Assembly (NCBI GenBank): GCA_900470445.1 | Contig: UCAU01000028.1 | Location: 196 to 64,195 of the forward strand | DNA from: Hyphomicrobiales bacterium | GTDB lineage: Bacteria > Pseudomonadota > Alphaproteobacteria > Rhizobiales > Devosiaceae | Reading direction: 5' to 3' | DNA length: 64,000 nucleotides | Part shown: piece after piece, positions 8,931 through 18,798 of the stretch | How positions within the stretch are numbered: position 1 is the stretch's first letter | Layout: each line of letters starts with the position of its first letter | Made by a program: the position numbers and the translations under genes | Notes under the pieces: generated by a model | The model's database searches: none | What the model was told of the DNA's origin: nothing | What the model saw: only the letters and a program-made list of their open reading frames with translations

Positions 8931-10817
8931 ATGACCCTGCCAATGGCCACGCCTGACACCGATATCGACCTCTGGCTCGATCAGCAAACCGACAAATCCC
9001 TGCTTCGTTTCCTCACCTGCGGCAGTGTGGACGACGGCAAATCGACGCTGATCGGGCGGCTGCTCTATGACAGCCAGTTGATCCTCGATGATCAGCTCGC
9101 TAGCCTCAAGAAGGAAAGCCGCAACCGCACCACGGGCGACGAGGGGATCGATTTCTCGCTGCTGGTGGATGGCCTTTCCGCAGAGCGGGAGCAGGGCATT
9201 ACCATCGACGTGGCCTATCGGTTTTTCTCCACCGACAAGCGCAAATTCATCGTCGCCGACACGCCCGGCCACGAGCAATATACCCGCAATATGGCGACCG
9301 GCGCATCCAATGCCGATCTGGCGCTACTGCTGATCGATGCCCGCAAGGGCGTGCTGACCCAAAGCCGGCGGCATAGTTTCATCCTGTCGCTGATCGGGGT
9401 GAAGCATGTGGTGCTGGTGGTCAACAAGATCGATCTGGTCGATTACAGCCAGGATGTGTTCGACAGAATAGTTGCCGAATATCGCGCTTTTGCGGAGCCA
9501 CTGGGCTTCAAGACGCTGGCGGCGGTGCCGGTTTCGGCGCTCCGGGGCGACAATATTCTGGGTCCGAGCGCTAATACGCCGTGGTATCGCGGGCCGGGCC
9601 TCGTGCCCTATCTCGAAGGCATCGAAGTTGCCGATGACCGCGCCAGCCAGAAATTCCGGTTCCCCGTGCAATGGGTGAACCGGCCGAACCTGGATTTCCG
9701 TGGTTTTTCCGGCACGGTAGCGGCGGGCGTGGTCAAGGTCGGCGATGACGTGCTGGTGGCGGCCTCGCGCAAGCCGGCACGGATCAAAGCCATCGTCACC
9801 ATGGATGGTGAACTCGATCAGGCGGTGGCGGGGCAGGCGGTGACGCTGGTGCTCGACCGCGAAGTGGACGTGTCGCGTGGCGATGTGCTCACCCATGCCG
9901 GCGAGACGCCGGAATTCTCCAATCAGTTCCAGGCCCGCGTGGTGTGGATGAATGAGGAGCCGGCCTATCCGGGGCGCTCCTATCTGCTCAAGATCGGCTC
10001 GCAGATCGTCCCCGCGACGATCACCGATCTCAAGTTCCGCACCAATGTGAATACGCTTGAACAGACGGCGGCGACCAAGCTGGACCTCAATGAGGTGGCG
10101 ACAGTTACGATCGCGACCGACCGGGCGATTGCCTTTGATCCTTATGCGGCCAATGCCGTTACCGGTGGCTTCATTCTGGTCGACCGGATTTCCAATGCTA
10201 CGCTGGGCGCTGGAACCGTAGAATTCGGCCTGCGTCGCGCGCAGAACCTGACCTATCAGTCCTTCGATGTGAACCGGCAGGTTCGCGCGGATATGAAGGG
10301 GCAGCAGCCGCAGATTGTGTGGTTCACCGGGCTTTCGGGCTCCGGCAAGTCCTCGGTCGCCAATCTGCTGGAAAAGCGCCTCACGGCCGAGGGCAAGCAC
10401 GCCTATATCCTTGATGGCGACAATGTCCGCCATGGGCTCAACAAGGATCTCGGCTTTACCGAGGCGGCGCGCGTGGAGAATATCCGCCGCGTGGCTGAGG
10501 TTGCGAGGCTCATGGCCGATGCCGGGCTGATCGTGCTGGTCTCGTTCATCTCGCCCTTCGAGAAGGAGCGGCGGCTGGCGCGTGAAATCGCTGGCGATAT
10601 CACCTTCACCGAAGTGTACGTAGATACGCCTATCGAGGTGTGCGAGGCGCGTGACCCCAAGGGGCTCTACAAGCGTGCCCGCGCTGGTGAGATCAAGAAC
10701 TTCACTGGTATCGATTCCCCGTTTGAAGCGCCGACCAACCCGGAGCTGGTGCTGCATGGCGCCGAGCATGCGCCGCTTGATCTGGCCGATCAGCTGCACG
10801 GCTTGCTGCGGTTTTAA
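8931..10817 (+). CDS. cysN: Bifunctional sulfate adenylyltransferase subunit 1 / adenylylsulfate kinase (CysN-CysC fusion)
   Basis: The N-terminal part is a GTPase of the EF-Tu type: P-loop CGSVDDGKSTLIGR (~residue 30), DTPGHEQYTRNMATG, NKIDLVD, followed by two beta-barrel domains; it drives CysD. The C-terminal ~170 residues are APS kinase, with P-loop GLSGSGKSSVANLLE and the LDGDNVRHGLNKDLGF motif, giving PAPS. The total of 628 residues fits the rhizobial NodQ/CysNC fusion. The frame is open back to 8769 inside cysD, but ATG 8931, two bases after the cysD stop, is the natural start. Confidence 0.95.
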   Translation: MTLPMATPDTDIDLWLDQQTDKSLLRFLTCGSVDDGKSTLIGRLLYDSQLILDDQLASLKKESRNRTTGDEGIDFSLLVDGLSAEREQGITIDVAYRFFSTDKRKFIVADTPGHEQYTRNMATGASNADLALLLIDARKGVLTQSRRHSFILSLIGVKHVVLVVNKIDLVDYSQDVFDRIVAEYRAFAEPLGFKTLAAVPVSALRGDNILGPSANTPWYRGPGLVPYLEGIEVADDRASQKFRFPVQWVNRPNLDFRGFSGTVAAGVVKVGDDVLVAASRKPARIKAIVTMDGELDQAVAGQAVTLVLDREVDVSRGDVLTHAGETPEFSNQFQARVVWMNEEPAYPGRSYLLKIGSQIVPATITDLKFRTNVNTLEQTAATKLDLNEVATVTIATDRAIAFDPYAANAVTGGFILVDRISNATLGAGTVEFGLRRAQNLTYQSFDVNRQVRADMKGQQPQIVWFTGLSGSGKSSVANLLEKRLTAEGKHAYILDGDNVRHGLNKDLGFTEAARVENIRRVAEVARLMADAGLIVLVSFISPFEKERRLAREIAGDITFTEVYVDTPIEVCEARDPKGLYKRARAGEIKNFTGIDSPFEAPTNPELVLHGAEHAPLDLADQLHGLLRF

Positions 10818-10926
10818 TGCCGGATTATTACGAGTCGGGGAAGGCGCGCTGCGCCCTCCCGCTTTCGAAGCCGCCTTGCTTCCCTCAACCAACTCGCTAG
10901 GCTCACCCCAATAGGGGGAGCGAATA

Positions 10927-11634
10927 TTGGCCAAACGCAGGGCAAGGCGTACATCCAGCGGCAAGGCACATGCCTTGGCCGTGTGGATAGCATCGCGGCA
11001 TTTGCCGCGGCACGGCACTTTCTTCATCGCTTTGGTGGTCGGGGCCATGGTGCTGCTGCTCAGCCTGTGGCTGGCGCCTCATTTTGCCGTGGTGTTCGGC
11101 GCTATCGCGCTGTTCGTGACCTATCTGGCGCTGGTTGCTCTGATGCTGCCGCTGTTGAGCGCGGAATTCCTCCGCTCGCGCGCCGATGAAGCCGATACGC
11201 CAACCGGGCTGATCTTTGCGGTTGTTATCGGCGTGGTTGCAGTATGCAGCGCCACGCTGTTCATGGCGCTGAACGGCAGCGAAGGGCCGCGGGTCGTCGA
11301 GGTCAGCCTGAGCATTGTGTCGGTGCTGTTGAGCTGGTTCGTTGTCCACACCATGGCGTCACTGCATTACGCCTATGAGTTCTATGAGCGCGCGGTGGAG
11401 GATGGCGATGCGGTGGCCGGGGGCTTGGATTTTCCCGAGGGCGATGGGCCGGACGGGTTGGCTTTCCTCTATTTTGGCTACGTGATCGGCACGGCCTTTG
11501 CAGTGTCCGATATCCGCGTCACCTCGGCCAAGATGCGCAAATTCGTGTTGGTGCATTCGGTGTTCTCGTATTTCTTCAACACACTGATCGTGGCGGCGAC
11601 GGTCAATGTCGCGGTGGCTGTCGGGGCGGGATGA
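10927..11634 (+). CDS. DUF1345 family membrane protein
   Basis: Integral inner-membrane protein with about five hydrophobic helices and a basic N-terminus. The block HYAYEFYE followed by LDFPEG and a YFGYVIGTAFAVSDI helix is characteristic of DUF1345. Function is unknown in the family. I accept TTG 10927 as the start because GGGGGAG lies six to thirteen bases before it. A short GC hairpin (10843-10855) separates it from cysNC. Confidence 0.85.
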   Translation: MAKRRARRTSSGKAHALAVWIASRHLPRHGTFFIALVVGAMVLLLSLWLAPHFAVVFGAIALFVTYLALVALMLPLLSAEFLRSRADEADTPTGLIFAVVIGVVAVCSATLFMALNGSEGPRVVEVSLSIVSVLLSWFVVHTMASLHYAYEFYERAVEDGDAVAGGLDFPEGDGPDGLAFLYFGYVIGTAFAVSDIRVTSAKMRKFVLVHSVFSYFFNTLIVAATVNVAVAVGAG

Positions 11635-11709
11635 CACCTTGGGCGGTTGCCGCCGCTGCTCGCTTTGTGCAACACCATCGCCAAAGACATGCCCCAAGGA
11701 GAATCTGCC

Positions 11710-12837
11710 ATGAAGACCCGCGCCGCCGTCGCGTTCCAGGCTGGAAAGCCCCTCGAAATCGTCGAAGTGGATCTCGATGGCCCCAAGGCGGGCGAAGTAC
11801 TGATCGAAATCAAGGCGACCGGCATTTGCCACACCGATGATTTCACCCTGTCGGGCGCCGACCCGGAAGGCCTGTTTCCCGCCATTCTAGGCCATGAAGG
11901 CGCGGGCGTGGTGGTCGATGTGGGCCCGGGCGTCACGAGTCTGAAAAAGGGCGACCATGTCATCCCGCTCTACACGCCCGAATGCCGCGAATGCTATTCC
12001 TGCCGCTCGGGCAAGACCAATCTGTGCACCGCGATCCGCGCCACGCAGGGGCAGGGGCTGATGCCCGATGGCACCTCGCGCTTCTCCTTCGAAGGCAAGC
12101 CGATCTTCCACTATATGGGCTGTTCGACCTTCTCCAATTTCACCGTGCTGCCCGAAATCGCGGTGGCCAAGATCGATGCCTCGGCCGCCTTCGACAAGGT
12201 CTGCTATGTGGGCTGCGGTGTCACCACCGGCATCGGCGCGGTGATCAATACGGCCAAGGTCGAAATCGGCGCCACGGCGGTGGTGTTCGGCCTAGGCGGC
12301 ATTGGCCTCAATGTCATCCAGGGTCTGCGGCTGGCCGGCGCCGATATGATCATCGGTGTTGATCTGAACAATGACAAGAAGGTCTGGGGCGAGCGCTTCG
12401 GGATGACGCATTTCGTCAATCCCAAGGAGATCGAGGGCGATATCGTGCCCTATCTCGTCAACCTCACCAAGCGCCGGGGCGATCTGATCGGCGGGGCCGA
12501 TTACACGTTCGATTGCACCGGTAACACCACGGTTATGCGTCAGGCGCTGGAAGCCAGCCATCGCGGTTGGGGCAAGTCGGTGGTGATCGGTGTTGCCGGG
12601 GCAGGCAAGGAAATCTCGACCCGCCCGTTCCAGCTGGTCACCGGCCGCACCTGGATGGGCACGGCTTTCGGCGGCGCCAAAGGCCGCACCGACGTGCCCA
12701 AAATCGTCGATTGGTATCTCGACGGCAAGATCCAGATCGATCCGATGATCACCCACACGTTGCGCCTTGAGGATATCAACAAGGGCTTCGAGATGATGCA
12801 TTCCGGCGAAAGCATCCGCAGCGTCGTGGTGTACTGA
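11710..12837 (+). CDS. frmA: S-(hydroxymethyl)glutathione dehydrogenase / class III alcohol dehydrogenase
   Basis: Oxidises the glutathione adduct of formaldehyde to S-formylglutathione with NAD, and can reduce S-nitrosoglutathione. Catalytic zinc ligands are visible at C40 with H41 and in GHEGAG (H62, E63). The four structural-zinc cysteines are in [15 protein letters not shown]; the NAD-binding glycines are in FGLGGIGLN. The 375-residue length is typical. ATG 11710 is preceded by AAGGAG. The frame is open 63 bases upstream but lacks a site there. No formylglutathione hydrolase gene is adjacent. Confidence 0.95.
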   Translation: MKTRAAVAFQAGKPLEIVEVDLDGPKAGEVLIEIKATGICHTDDFTLSGADPEGLFPAILGHEGAGVVVDVGPGVTSLKKGDHVIPLYTPECRECYSCRSGKTNLCTAIRATQGQGLMPDGTSRFSFEGKPIFHYMGCSTFSNFTVLPEIAVAKIDASAAFDKVCYVGCGVTTGIGAVINTAKVEIGATAVVFGLGGIGLNVIQGLRLAGADMIIGVDLNNDKKVWGERFGMTHFVNPKEIEGDIVPYLVNLTKRRGDLIGGADYTFDCTGNTTVMRQALEASHRGWGKSVVIGVAGAGKEISTRPFQLVTGRTWMGTAFGGAKGRTDVPKIVDWYLDGKIQIDPMITHTLRLEDINKGFEMMHSGESIRSVVVY

Positions 12838-12843
12838 CGCCGG

Positions 12844-13371
12844 TTATCGGCTTTCGTAACGCTTTTGCATCACCCGCCCTTTGAAGGCGGGTGACTCGCT
12901 GACGAGTTTGAATGGCTTGTGCTGGAGGATTGCCTTCAGCAGTTCGCTTGCTTCCCCGTTTTGCGGGGTGAATGCATATAGGCGCTGGCCGGCTGCGCCA
13001 TAGAGATAAAGCCCGTTGACCGAGGGCTTGTTGGTGACCAGTGATTTGATGTCGGCCAAGGCGATACTCGTGCTTGGCTTGCCCTTGGGCTCTATCAGCA
13101 GGTTATCGTCGTCGAAGCTGACCTGCATCGGCGTGCTCATGAAGCGCAGCAGCAAAGCTACGGGCAAGAGCACAATAATGCCGATCACAAAGGCAAAGCG
13201 GCCAATGCCGCCCTCGGCGCCGCTATGGACGAATTCGGCTGAGGCGTCGATGCCAAAGACGAAAAACACCAGGGCAAGCAGAGCGCCGAGATAGAGGAGG
13301 CCTATCGCGATCACGCGGTTGCGCTCTTGCTGCCGGAAGCTAATCGTGTTCGTCATTTTCTGCCCGCTCAT
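12844..13371 (-). CDS. Hypothetical membrane protein with PH-like C-terminal part
   Basis: A 175-residue protein with two hydrophobic helices (residues ~22-42 and ~58-76), then a ~95-residue soluble part that alternates short strands (MQVSFDDDNLLIEP, IALADIKSLV, GLYLYGAAGQRLYAF) and ends in a helix. This pattern resembles the small bacterial PH-like domains attached to two membrane helices, but I cannot assign a named family. A second ATG at 13356 is a possible start. It converges on frmA with six bases between the stops. Confidence 0.6.
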   Translation of the reverse strand: MSGQKMTNTISFRQQERNRVIAIGLLYLGALLALVFFVFGIDASAEFVHSGAEGGIGRFAFVIGIIVLLPVALLLRFMSTPMQVSFDDDNLLIEPKGKPSTSIALADIKSLVTNKPSVNGLYLYGAAGQRLYAFTPQNGEASELLKAILQHKPFKLVSESPAFKGRVMQKRYESR

Positions 13372-13450
13372 GGAAACTGGCGTCGGAAGCTGCCTGATTC
13401 CCGTTCTGTTGTCTGAGAAATGGTGGCGGGACGGTGGCTTTCACCGCCGC

Positions 13451-13807
13451 TCATTCCAGCCAAGTCGTCTCAAACAGCCCGGCCTCGTGGATATCGATAT
13501 TCTCCAGCGGACCGGGGCCGGCATTCTCGAATTTGTGCGGCACGCCTGCCGGCGCAACGACGATCTGCCCTTCCACCGCCTCGAACACTTCGCTGCCGAC
13601 GGTGAAACGCGCCCGACCCTTGCGGATGATGAAAGTTTCGGGATAAGGATGGCTATGCAGCCGCGGCCCACCGCCGACTGCCTCGGTGTGATTGAAGATC
13701 ACCGAAATGCCGGCCCCATCTGGCCCGCCCTCCCACTCTCCTGACCATCGATCTGCTGGCGAAGCGGCATAAGCCCACGCTTTCCGTTCGATCACTTTTC
13801 CAGCCAT
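13451..13807 (-). CDS. Cupin-domain protein
   Basis: Single small beta-barrel of 118 residues. The first cupin motif is GPRLHSHPYPETFIIRKG (two histidines and a glutamate as metal ligands) and the second is VAPAGVPHKFENAG with the last histidine. These predict a metal-binding cupin, possibly an enzyme acting on a small molecule; the substrate is unknown. I begin at the ATG ending 13807, because GGGAGAGGG immediately precedes it; the open frame to 13858 is less likely. Divergent from the AAA_28-type ATPase. Confidence 0.85.
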   Translation of the reverse strand: MAGKVIERKAWAYAASPADRWSGEWEGGPDGAGISVIFNHTEAVGGGPRLHSHPYPETFIIRKGRARFTVGSEVFEAVEGQIVVAPAGVPHKFENAGPGPLENIDIHEAGLFETTWLE

Positions 13808-13880
13808 TTCCCTCTCCCGTAATCCGTGCGACGACCGCTTCGGCGGCGTCGGGCCCATACCTCATGCTCAAGGACGCACC

Positions 13881-14432
13881 ATGACCATGCACGCCGACAA
13901 TCTTTTCATCATCACCGGTGGTCCGGGCGCCGGCAAGACCACGCTGCTCGATGCCGCCTCCGCGGCCGGCATTCGTGTCGGGCGCGAGGCCGCCCGGGCT
14001 ATCATCCAGTCACAGACCGCCATAGATGGACCCGCGGTGCACTGGCGGGACAAGGCGCTTTTCGCCGAACTCATGCTCGACCGCGATATCCAGACCTTCC
14101 AGGCATTGCGCACATCGGCCGAACCAACGCTGAGCGACCGTGGTATTCCCGATCTTGTCGCCTATGCCCGCATGTTTCCGCTCGCGCACGACGCGCATTT
14201 CCATCGTGCCGCCGCGCTCTATCGCTACAATCCCATCGTCTTCTTCGCTCCGCCCTGGCGTGAGATTTTCGTGACGGATGCCGAGCGCATAGAGGGATGG
14301 GAGCATGCCGTAAGCATCTACGCGCCGATGCGTGACGTTTATGCCGAACTGGGCTATCGCATTGTCGAACTGCCAAAGGTGCCCGTCGCCGAGCGGCTGG
14401 CCTTTGTGAGAGATGTCATCGCCAATGCCTGA
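13881..14432 (+). CDS. AAA-family P-loop ATPase (AAA_28-like kinase fold)
   Basis: A compact 183-residue P-loop protein. Walker A is GGPGAGKTTLL (~residues 13-23); a later LSDRGIPDLVAYA segment carries the Walker-B-like aspartate with the DRG signature of this nucleoside/nucleotide-kinase-like group. Activity is unknown. AAGGA lies six bases before the ATG. Its stop overlaps the start of the following DUF188 gene by eight bases, so translation of the pair is probably coupled. Confidence 0.75.
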   Translation: MTMHADNLFIITGGPGAGKTTLLDAASAAGIRVGREAARAIIQSQTAIDGPAVHWRDKALFAELMLDRDIQTFQALRTSAEPTLSDRGIPDLVAYARMFPLAHDAHFHRAAALYRYNPIVFFAPPWREIFVTDAERIEGWEHAVSIYAPMRDVYAELGYRIVELPKVPVAERLAFVRDVIANA

Positions 14433-14889
14433 CCCAACCATATTCGTCGATGCCGACGCCTGTCCGGTGAAAGACGAGGCGATGCGGGTCGCTGAGCGCC
14501 TTGGCCTGGTGGTCACTTTCGTCAGCAATGGCGGTGTGCGCCCATCGCGCGATCCAATGGTGCGTGTCGTAGTGGTCGCTGCCGGCGCCGATGCGGCTGA
14601 CGACTGGATCGTTGAACAAGCGCGGGCCAATGACATCGTGCTGACGGCAGATATTCCACTGGCGAGCCGCGCCATAGACAAGGGCTGCCACGTGCTCGGA
14701 TTCACCGGTAAGCCGTTCACACCGGCCTCGATCGGCATGGCGCTGGCTATGCGCGATCTCAAGCAGCATCTGCGCGAGACCGGGGAGATCAAGGGCTATA
14801 ATCCCGGCTTCCGCCCGGCTGATCGCTCGGCTTTTTTGAGTGCGCTCGATACTTTGGGACGCAAGGCGAAAGCGGCTGCGGGTAAGTAG
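14425..14889 (+). CDS. YaiI/YqxD family protein (DUF188)
   Basis: Small PIN-like protein of 154 residues. The family signature is present: IFVDADACPVKDE at the N-terminus, VSNGG, VLTADIPLASRAIDKG and a GFTGKPFTPASIG loop. Members are thought to be RNase-like, but activity is not established. I use the ATG at 14425, which overlaps the stop of the upstream ATPase gene; an ATG four codons earlier is also in frame. Confidence 0.9.
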   Translation: MPDPTIFVDADACPVKDEAMRVAERLGLVVTFVSNGGVRPSRDPMVRVVVVAAGADAADDWIVEQARANDIVLTADIPLASRAIDKGCHVLGFTGKPFTPASIGMALAMRDLKQHLRETGEIKGYNPGFRPADRSAFLSALDTLGRKAKAAAGK

Positions 14890-14967
14890 TCGTTAAGGTC
14901 TCGCGAGGGGAATATTAACCATAATAGCAAAAAGTGAACTCAGCTGTGGTTGTGCAGAGTTCAGGTC

Positions 14968-15909
14968 GTGTCGCTTACGCGTTTTGCTGTTTGTCTTGTA
15001 TTTGTCGGTGCGTCTCTGGGAGCCTGCGCCAAGCCGCCCAGCCATCTCACCACCAGTGCCGACCTCGCGCCGCATGCCTATCAGGCGACGGACCGCACCA
15101 TCACCAATTCCATCTTTGCCGGGTCAAAGCCGGTCACCGACCAGCCTATGCCCGAGCGGATTTTTACCTCGGGCCACCTAGCGGGCCGGACCCTGGCCGT
15201 GGCGTCGACTGCCGACATCATCCTGCGCCCCGGCGAAGTTATCCTCACCTTCGATGATGGCCCGCGACCCGGCAAGACGCCTGCCATCCTGGACACGCTG
15301 GATGCGTTCGGCGTCAAGGCGACATTCCTCATGCTGGGACGGGCCGCTGCGGCCAATCCCAAGCTCGCCGCCAGCGTTGCGCTGGCTGGGCACACGGTGG
15401 GCAGCCACACCTATGATCATGCCGATCTGTCGGGCAAGACCCACCAGGAGGCGCTGGACGACATCGCCCAGGGCGAGCGCGCCATTTCGGCGGCGCTGGC
15501 GCAATCGGGGCAGGTGCTGTCGCCCTTCTTCCGCTTTCCCTACCTGGCGCAGACCGGCTTCCTGCGCACTAATCTCATGCTGGGCAATATGGTGGTGCTC
15601 GACGTCGATATCGACAGCAAGGACTATTATTCCGATACCAGCGAACAAGTCGCCGCCCGCACCATGGCGCGGCTGGAAGCGCGCGGCAGCGGCATCATCC
15701 TGTTCCACGACATCCACCAGCGCACAGTCGACATGTTGCCCGGCTTCCTCGCCCAGCTTGAGCAGAAGGGCTACAGTGTTGTGCGCCTCGTGCCCAAGGA
15801 TAGTGGTGTGTTCGGTCGCGACGTGATCACGGCTGATGCGCCGGTAGTCGAGGGGGCGCTGCGGCCGGGTGCTCCGCATCCGGTGGGTGGGTCTCTGAGC
15901 CCGCTCTAG
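14968..15909 (+). CDS. Lipoprotein polysaccharide deacetylase (NodB domain)
   Basis: A carbohydrate esterase family 4 enzyme that removes N-acetyl groups from a glycan such as peptidoglycan or an exported polysaccharide. The N-terminus is a lipoprotein signal ending in the lipobox LGAC, placing it on the periplasmic membrane face. The NodB domain shows TFDDGPRP (catalytic and metal aspartates), SHTYDH (metal histidines), FFRFPY (arginine) and LFHDIH. About 80 residues link the anchor to the domain. The start is GTG 14968; GTG 14950 is also in frame. Its TAG stop shares the four bases CTAG with the stop of the convergent FemAB-like gene. Confidence 0.85.
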   Translation: MSLTRFAVCLVFVGASLGACAKPPSHLTTSADLAPHAYQATDRTITNSIFAGSKPVTDQPMPERIFTSGHLAGRTLAVASTADIILRPGEVILTFDDGPRPGKTPAILDTLDAFGVKATFLMLGRAAAANPKLAASVALAGHTVGSHTYDHADLSGKTHQEALDDIAQGERAISAALAQSGQVLSPFFRFPYLAQTGFLRTNLMLGNMVVLDVDIDSKDYYSDTSEQVAARTMARLEARGSGIILFHDIHQRTVDMLPGFLAQLEQKGYSVVRLVPKDSGVFGRDVITADAPVVEGALRPGAPHPVGGSLSPL

Positions 15910-17042
15910 TTTTTCTTGCTCCTGGCGTCTTTCCAGTCCTCCAGGCTCCGCTTTAGGCGGCCGACAATGTCGCGCGCCCAGAAGGCAGTATTGCCGATGA
16001 TCCGGGGCATCGGGTGTGCGGCATAGTTGGCCGTGGGCGGAAACGGCCGGATGGCGCCAGCGCTGCCGATCAGGCCGGACTTGAAGATGTGCAGGCCCTC
16101 GGCGCCGTCGGTGCCGCCCAGATTGTACCAGCGCGCATTGGTGTTTTCGCGCAGCCAGCCGATGATGTTGAATTGCAGGAAATGTCCGGCGCTGAGCGGC
16201 AGCGCCTTTTCGTTGGTGGCGCCGTAGAGATAGACGGCGGTATCGCCCGCCTTGAAGACGATGGCGCCGGCAACGGCCTCGCCCTCGTGCCGCACCAGGA
16301 ACAATTCCGGCCGCAGGGTCTCGACCTCATGGCCGAGCAGGGCGGGCAGGGTGTCGTAGGCGGAGTGATCGGTATATTGCTTGCGCGCCAGCATGGCCTG
16401 GAACAGCGCATCGAATTCGGGCTTCTGCGCGAGGCCGCCGCGCTCAAAGACCAGTCCCGAGCGTTCGGCCTTGTTGAGCCGGTTGCGCCATTTCTGCTGC
16501 ACGCTCTTGCGCTGTTCCGCGTCGCTCAGGCGCACGTCGACCAGATATCGATCCGGAGACCGCAAGGACGGTCCTGGCGAAAAGCCTTTCTCAACCAGAA
16601 GGGTGAATTCAGAATTGTCCGGTTCGGGCGACACGCGCGGCAGCACGGACAAGGTCATCCGGCGCCGGCCGGCATACTCGGCCATTAGCGCGTCGATGAT
16701 AGCCTCGTAGAGCTTGGGCGCAGCGGGGTCGCTGGCGGTCTTCAGCGCGGGCCCCCATTTGGTGACTGCTACTGCGCCAAGACCAAGCGGCAGGGGCTGG
16801 ATCATCACCAGGCAACCGCCGACAACTTCACCGGCATATGAAAATACAATCGGCTCGTGACGCGCGGCGGGCCAGCGAGCATGGGCAAAGGCGTAAAGCT
16901 GTTCCTGGCAGGCGCCATCGAAATCGGCCAGGATCCGGTCCCAAGCGGGCCCATCAACGATTTCCCAGCTCAGCTGATTTCCACCTGGAACGTCCTGCTT
17001 AGCGGCTCGCGGCTGCGCCCGTTCGGAGACCTGAATGGTCAT
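15906..17042 (-). CDS. FemAB/GNAT-like acyltransferase
   Basis: A 378-residue protein with the double-GNAT layout of FemAB-like acetyltransferases found in extracellular polysaccharide loci. The second half contains VQQKWRNRLNKAERSG, then LFLVRHEGEAVAGAIVFKAGDTAVYLYGAT and HFLQFNIIGWLRE, followed by YNLGGTDG; these match the conserved acyl-CoA/aminoacyl-binding core. No signal peptide or membrane helix. Substrate unknown. It is likely linked to surface glycan or peptidoglycan modification, since a deacetylase and a flippase gene flank it. Confidence 0.8.
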   Translation of the reverse strand: MTIQVSERAQPRAAKQDVPGGNQLSWEIVDGPAWDRILADFDGACQEQLYAFAHARWPAARHEPIVFSYAGEVVGGCLVMIQPLPLGLGAVAVTKWGPALKTASDPAAPKLYEAIIDALMAEYAGRRRMTLSVLPRVSPEPDNSEFTLLVEKGFSPGPSLRSPDRYLVDVRLSDAEQRKSVQQKWRNRLNKAERSGLVFERGGLAQKPEFDALFQAMLARKQYTDHSAYDTLPALLGHEVETLRPELFLVRHEGEAVAGAIVFKAGDTAVYLYGATNEKALPLSAGHFLQFNIIGWLRENTNARWYNLGGTDGAEGLHIFKSGLIGSAGAIRPFPPTANYAAHPMPRIIGNTAFWARDIVGRLKRSLEDWKDARSKKN

Positions 17043-17308
17043 GCGTCATGTCCTTGAGAGGCGACCAGCAGCTTGCACGATCGGCCGTGAATGTTCAGTT
17101 CCATGGCGCCGATTGTGGGAGATACCGATTAAGATCGCGTAAGATTATGCGGTGAAATCCGTATGGTCGGACGGTTTGGCAAGCTTGCAGTCGTGGTTCA
17201 AGGCGAGAGGAATTGTAATCCATGCGAAGAAATGCGGGCAGGCCGGTAAGACCTTCTTGATCCGGCTGTGTCACACCACGGGCCTATATTCGTCGTTTCG
17301 GGACCGAA

Positions 17309-18688
17309 ATGCGCAAGATTCCAGCTGATTTGTCAGCGCTTCTCAAGACGGGGCTCACCCGATCGCTCACTTCGCTGCTGATCAAGGTGGCGACGGCCGG
17401 GCTGACCTATCTGGCCTTTGTCGTGCTGTCGCGCACCATGACGGCGGTGGAATATGGCTATTTTGCCTTTGGACTGGCGCTGGCCACGGTGTTGGCGATC
17501 GGCGCCGGCATGGGCCAACAGATTGCCATTCTGCGCTTCTGGTCCGAGGATTCCGTCAAGGGCCTCCCGCAAAAGGCGGCGGCCACGCTGCGGGCAGGTG
17601 GCGCGTTGACGATTGGGGCAGGCCTCGTCATCGCCGCACTGTTGATTATCTTTGCCTTCGGTATCGGCGCGGTGGTGCCCTCGTCCGGCCCCGTGCTGCA
17701 TCTCTATGCGACTGCGGCGCTGGTGGTGCCGCTGGCACTGGCGGAATATAATTCTTCAGCACTGCGTGCGCAGGGCTCGGTCATGGCGGCCCTGGTGCCG
17801 CGCGACATCATCTGGCGCGTGGCGCTGCCTGCTGTGGTGCTGCTGCTGGCGGGTCTAGGCATCGGCCTGCCGGGCTGGCTGGCGCTGCTGATTGCCGCGC
17901 TGCTGCTGGCTCTGGCGCTGGCCCTGCAATATGGCTGGGCCACCATCCGCCATTATCTGCTGGTCCCGGGGGTCTCTGGCCTCGGCGCTTATTGGCGTGA
18001 TCGCGGCACAATCAGCCGCTGGTTCCTGCTCGGTGCGGTGGTCGATACCATAGCGCTCAATGCCGACACGATCCTGGTCGGGCTGCTGGTCGATGCGCAA
18101 AGCGCCGGGCTCTATTTCAACGCCTTCCGCACTGCCGGGTTGATGACGCTGTTTGCCTTCGCCGTGACGCTGGTGATCGCGCCCATGCTGGCCCAGCACT
18201 ATCATGCCGGCGATATGCGCAAAGCTCAGGCCATTACGGCCGCCTGCGTCTGGGTCGGCTTTGCCTTCTCGCTCGTCGCCTTCATTGCCTTCCTGTTTTT
18301 CGGCAGCCAGATCATGTCGCTATTCGGGGCAGGCTATGAGGGCGCCTATCCGATCCTGATATTGCTGGGGGTCGGTCTGCTGGTGGACGCGGCGGCGGGG
18401 CCGACCCGCACGGTCATGATGATGACGGGGCATGAGCGCACCTATGTAGCCGCATTCGGCACGATAACCGCGCTGGGGCTGTTGGCGCAGGCGCTGATCC
18501 TGCCGGTCTATGGTCTGGTCGGCGCCGCGCTGGTCAACATGGTCGCCCGCATCGTCTCCCAGGTGGTGATGGGATGGTGGTGCATAACCCGGGCGGGTAT
18601 CGACCCCACCATCTTTGGGGTTCTGAAGATCGGCGCTCACAAACAGCTTGTCGCCCCAGCATCGGCCGAAGCGCCAGTGCTAAAGTAG
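17309..18688 (+). CDS. Polysaccharide flippase-like membrane protein (MOP superfamily)
   Basis: A 459-residue protein with about 12-14 hydrophobic helices over its whole length and short loops, typical of Wzx/MATE-like lipid-linked-oligosaccharide flippases. The N-terminal block (VVLSRTMTAVEYGYFAF) is the characteristic RfbX start. It is distinct from the exoT-like flippase at 47.2 kb. Neighbouring acyltransferase and deacetylase genes suggest another surface glycan. A 266-base gap precedes it; no strong ribosome site is seen before the first ATG. Confidence 0.8.
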   Translation: MRKIPADLSALLKTGLTRSLTSLLIKVATAGLTYLAFVVLSRTMTAVEYGYFAFGLALATVLAIGAGMGQQIAILRFWSEDSVKGLPQKAAATLRAGGALTIGAGLVIAALLIIFAFGIGAVVPSSGPVLHLYATAALVVPLALAEYNSSALRAQGSVMAALVPRDIIWRVALPAVVLLLAGLGIGLPGWLALLIAALLLALALALQYGWATIRHYLLVPGVSGLGAYWRDRGTISRWFLLGAVVDTIALNADTILVGLLVDAQSAGLYFNAFRTAGLMTLFAFAVTLVIAPMLAQHYHAGDMRKAQAITAACVWVGFAFSLVAFIAFLFFGSQIMSLFGAGYEGAYPILILLGVGLLVDAAAGPTRTVMMMTGHERTYVAAFGTITALGLLAQALILPVYGLVGAALVNMVARIVSQVVMGWWCITRAGIDPTIFGVLKIGAHKQLVAPASAEAPVLK

Positions 18689-18798
18689 AGCGGGGCCTGA
18701 CTCGCTACAGAGGCGCTGCTGGCTCAAGACGTCGGCGCGCGGCGCTTTGCCGAGCACAGGCGCAGATCCTCAATCTCGCAACTGTTTATCGGCGAGCG

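Noticed and set aside
9324..11048. 574-codon open frame opposite cysNC
   Set aside because: It is antisense to a clear CysN/CysC protein; the translation is rich in histidine, arginine and isoleucine as expected from the complement of GC-rich codons, and shows no motif.
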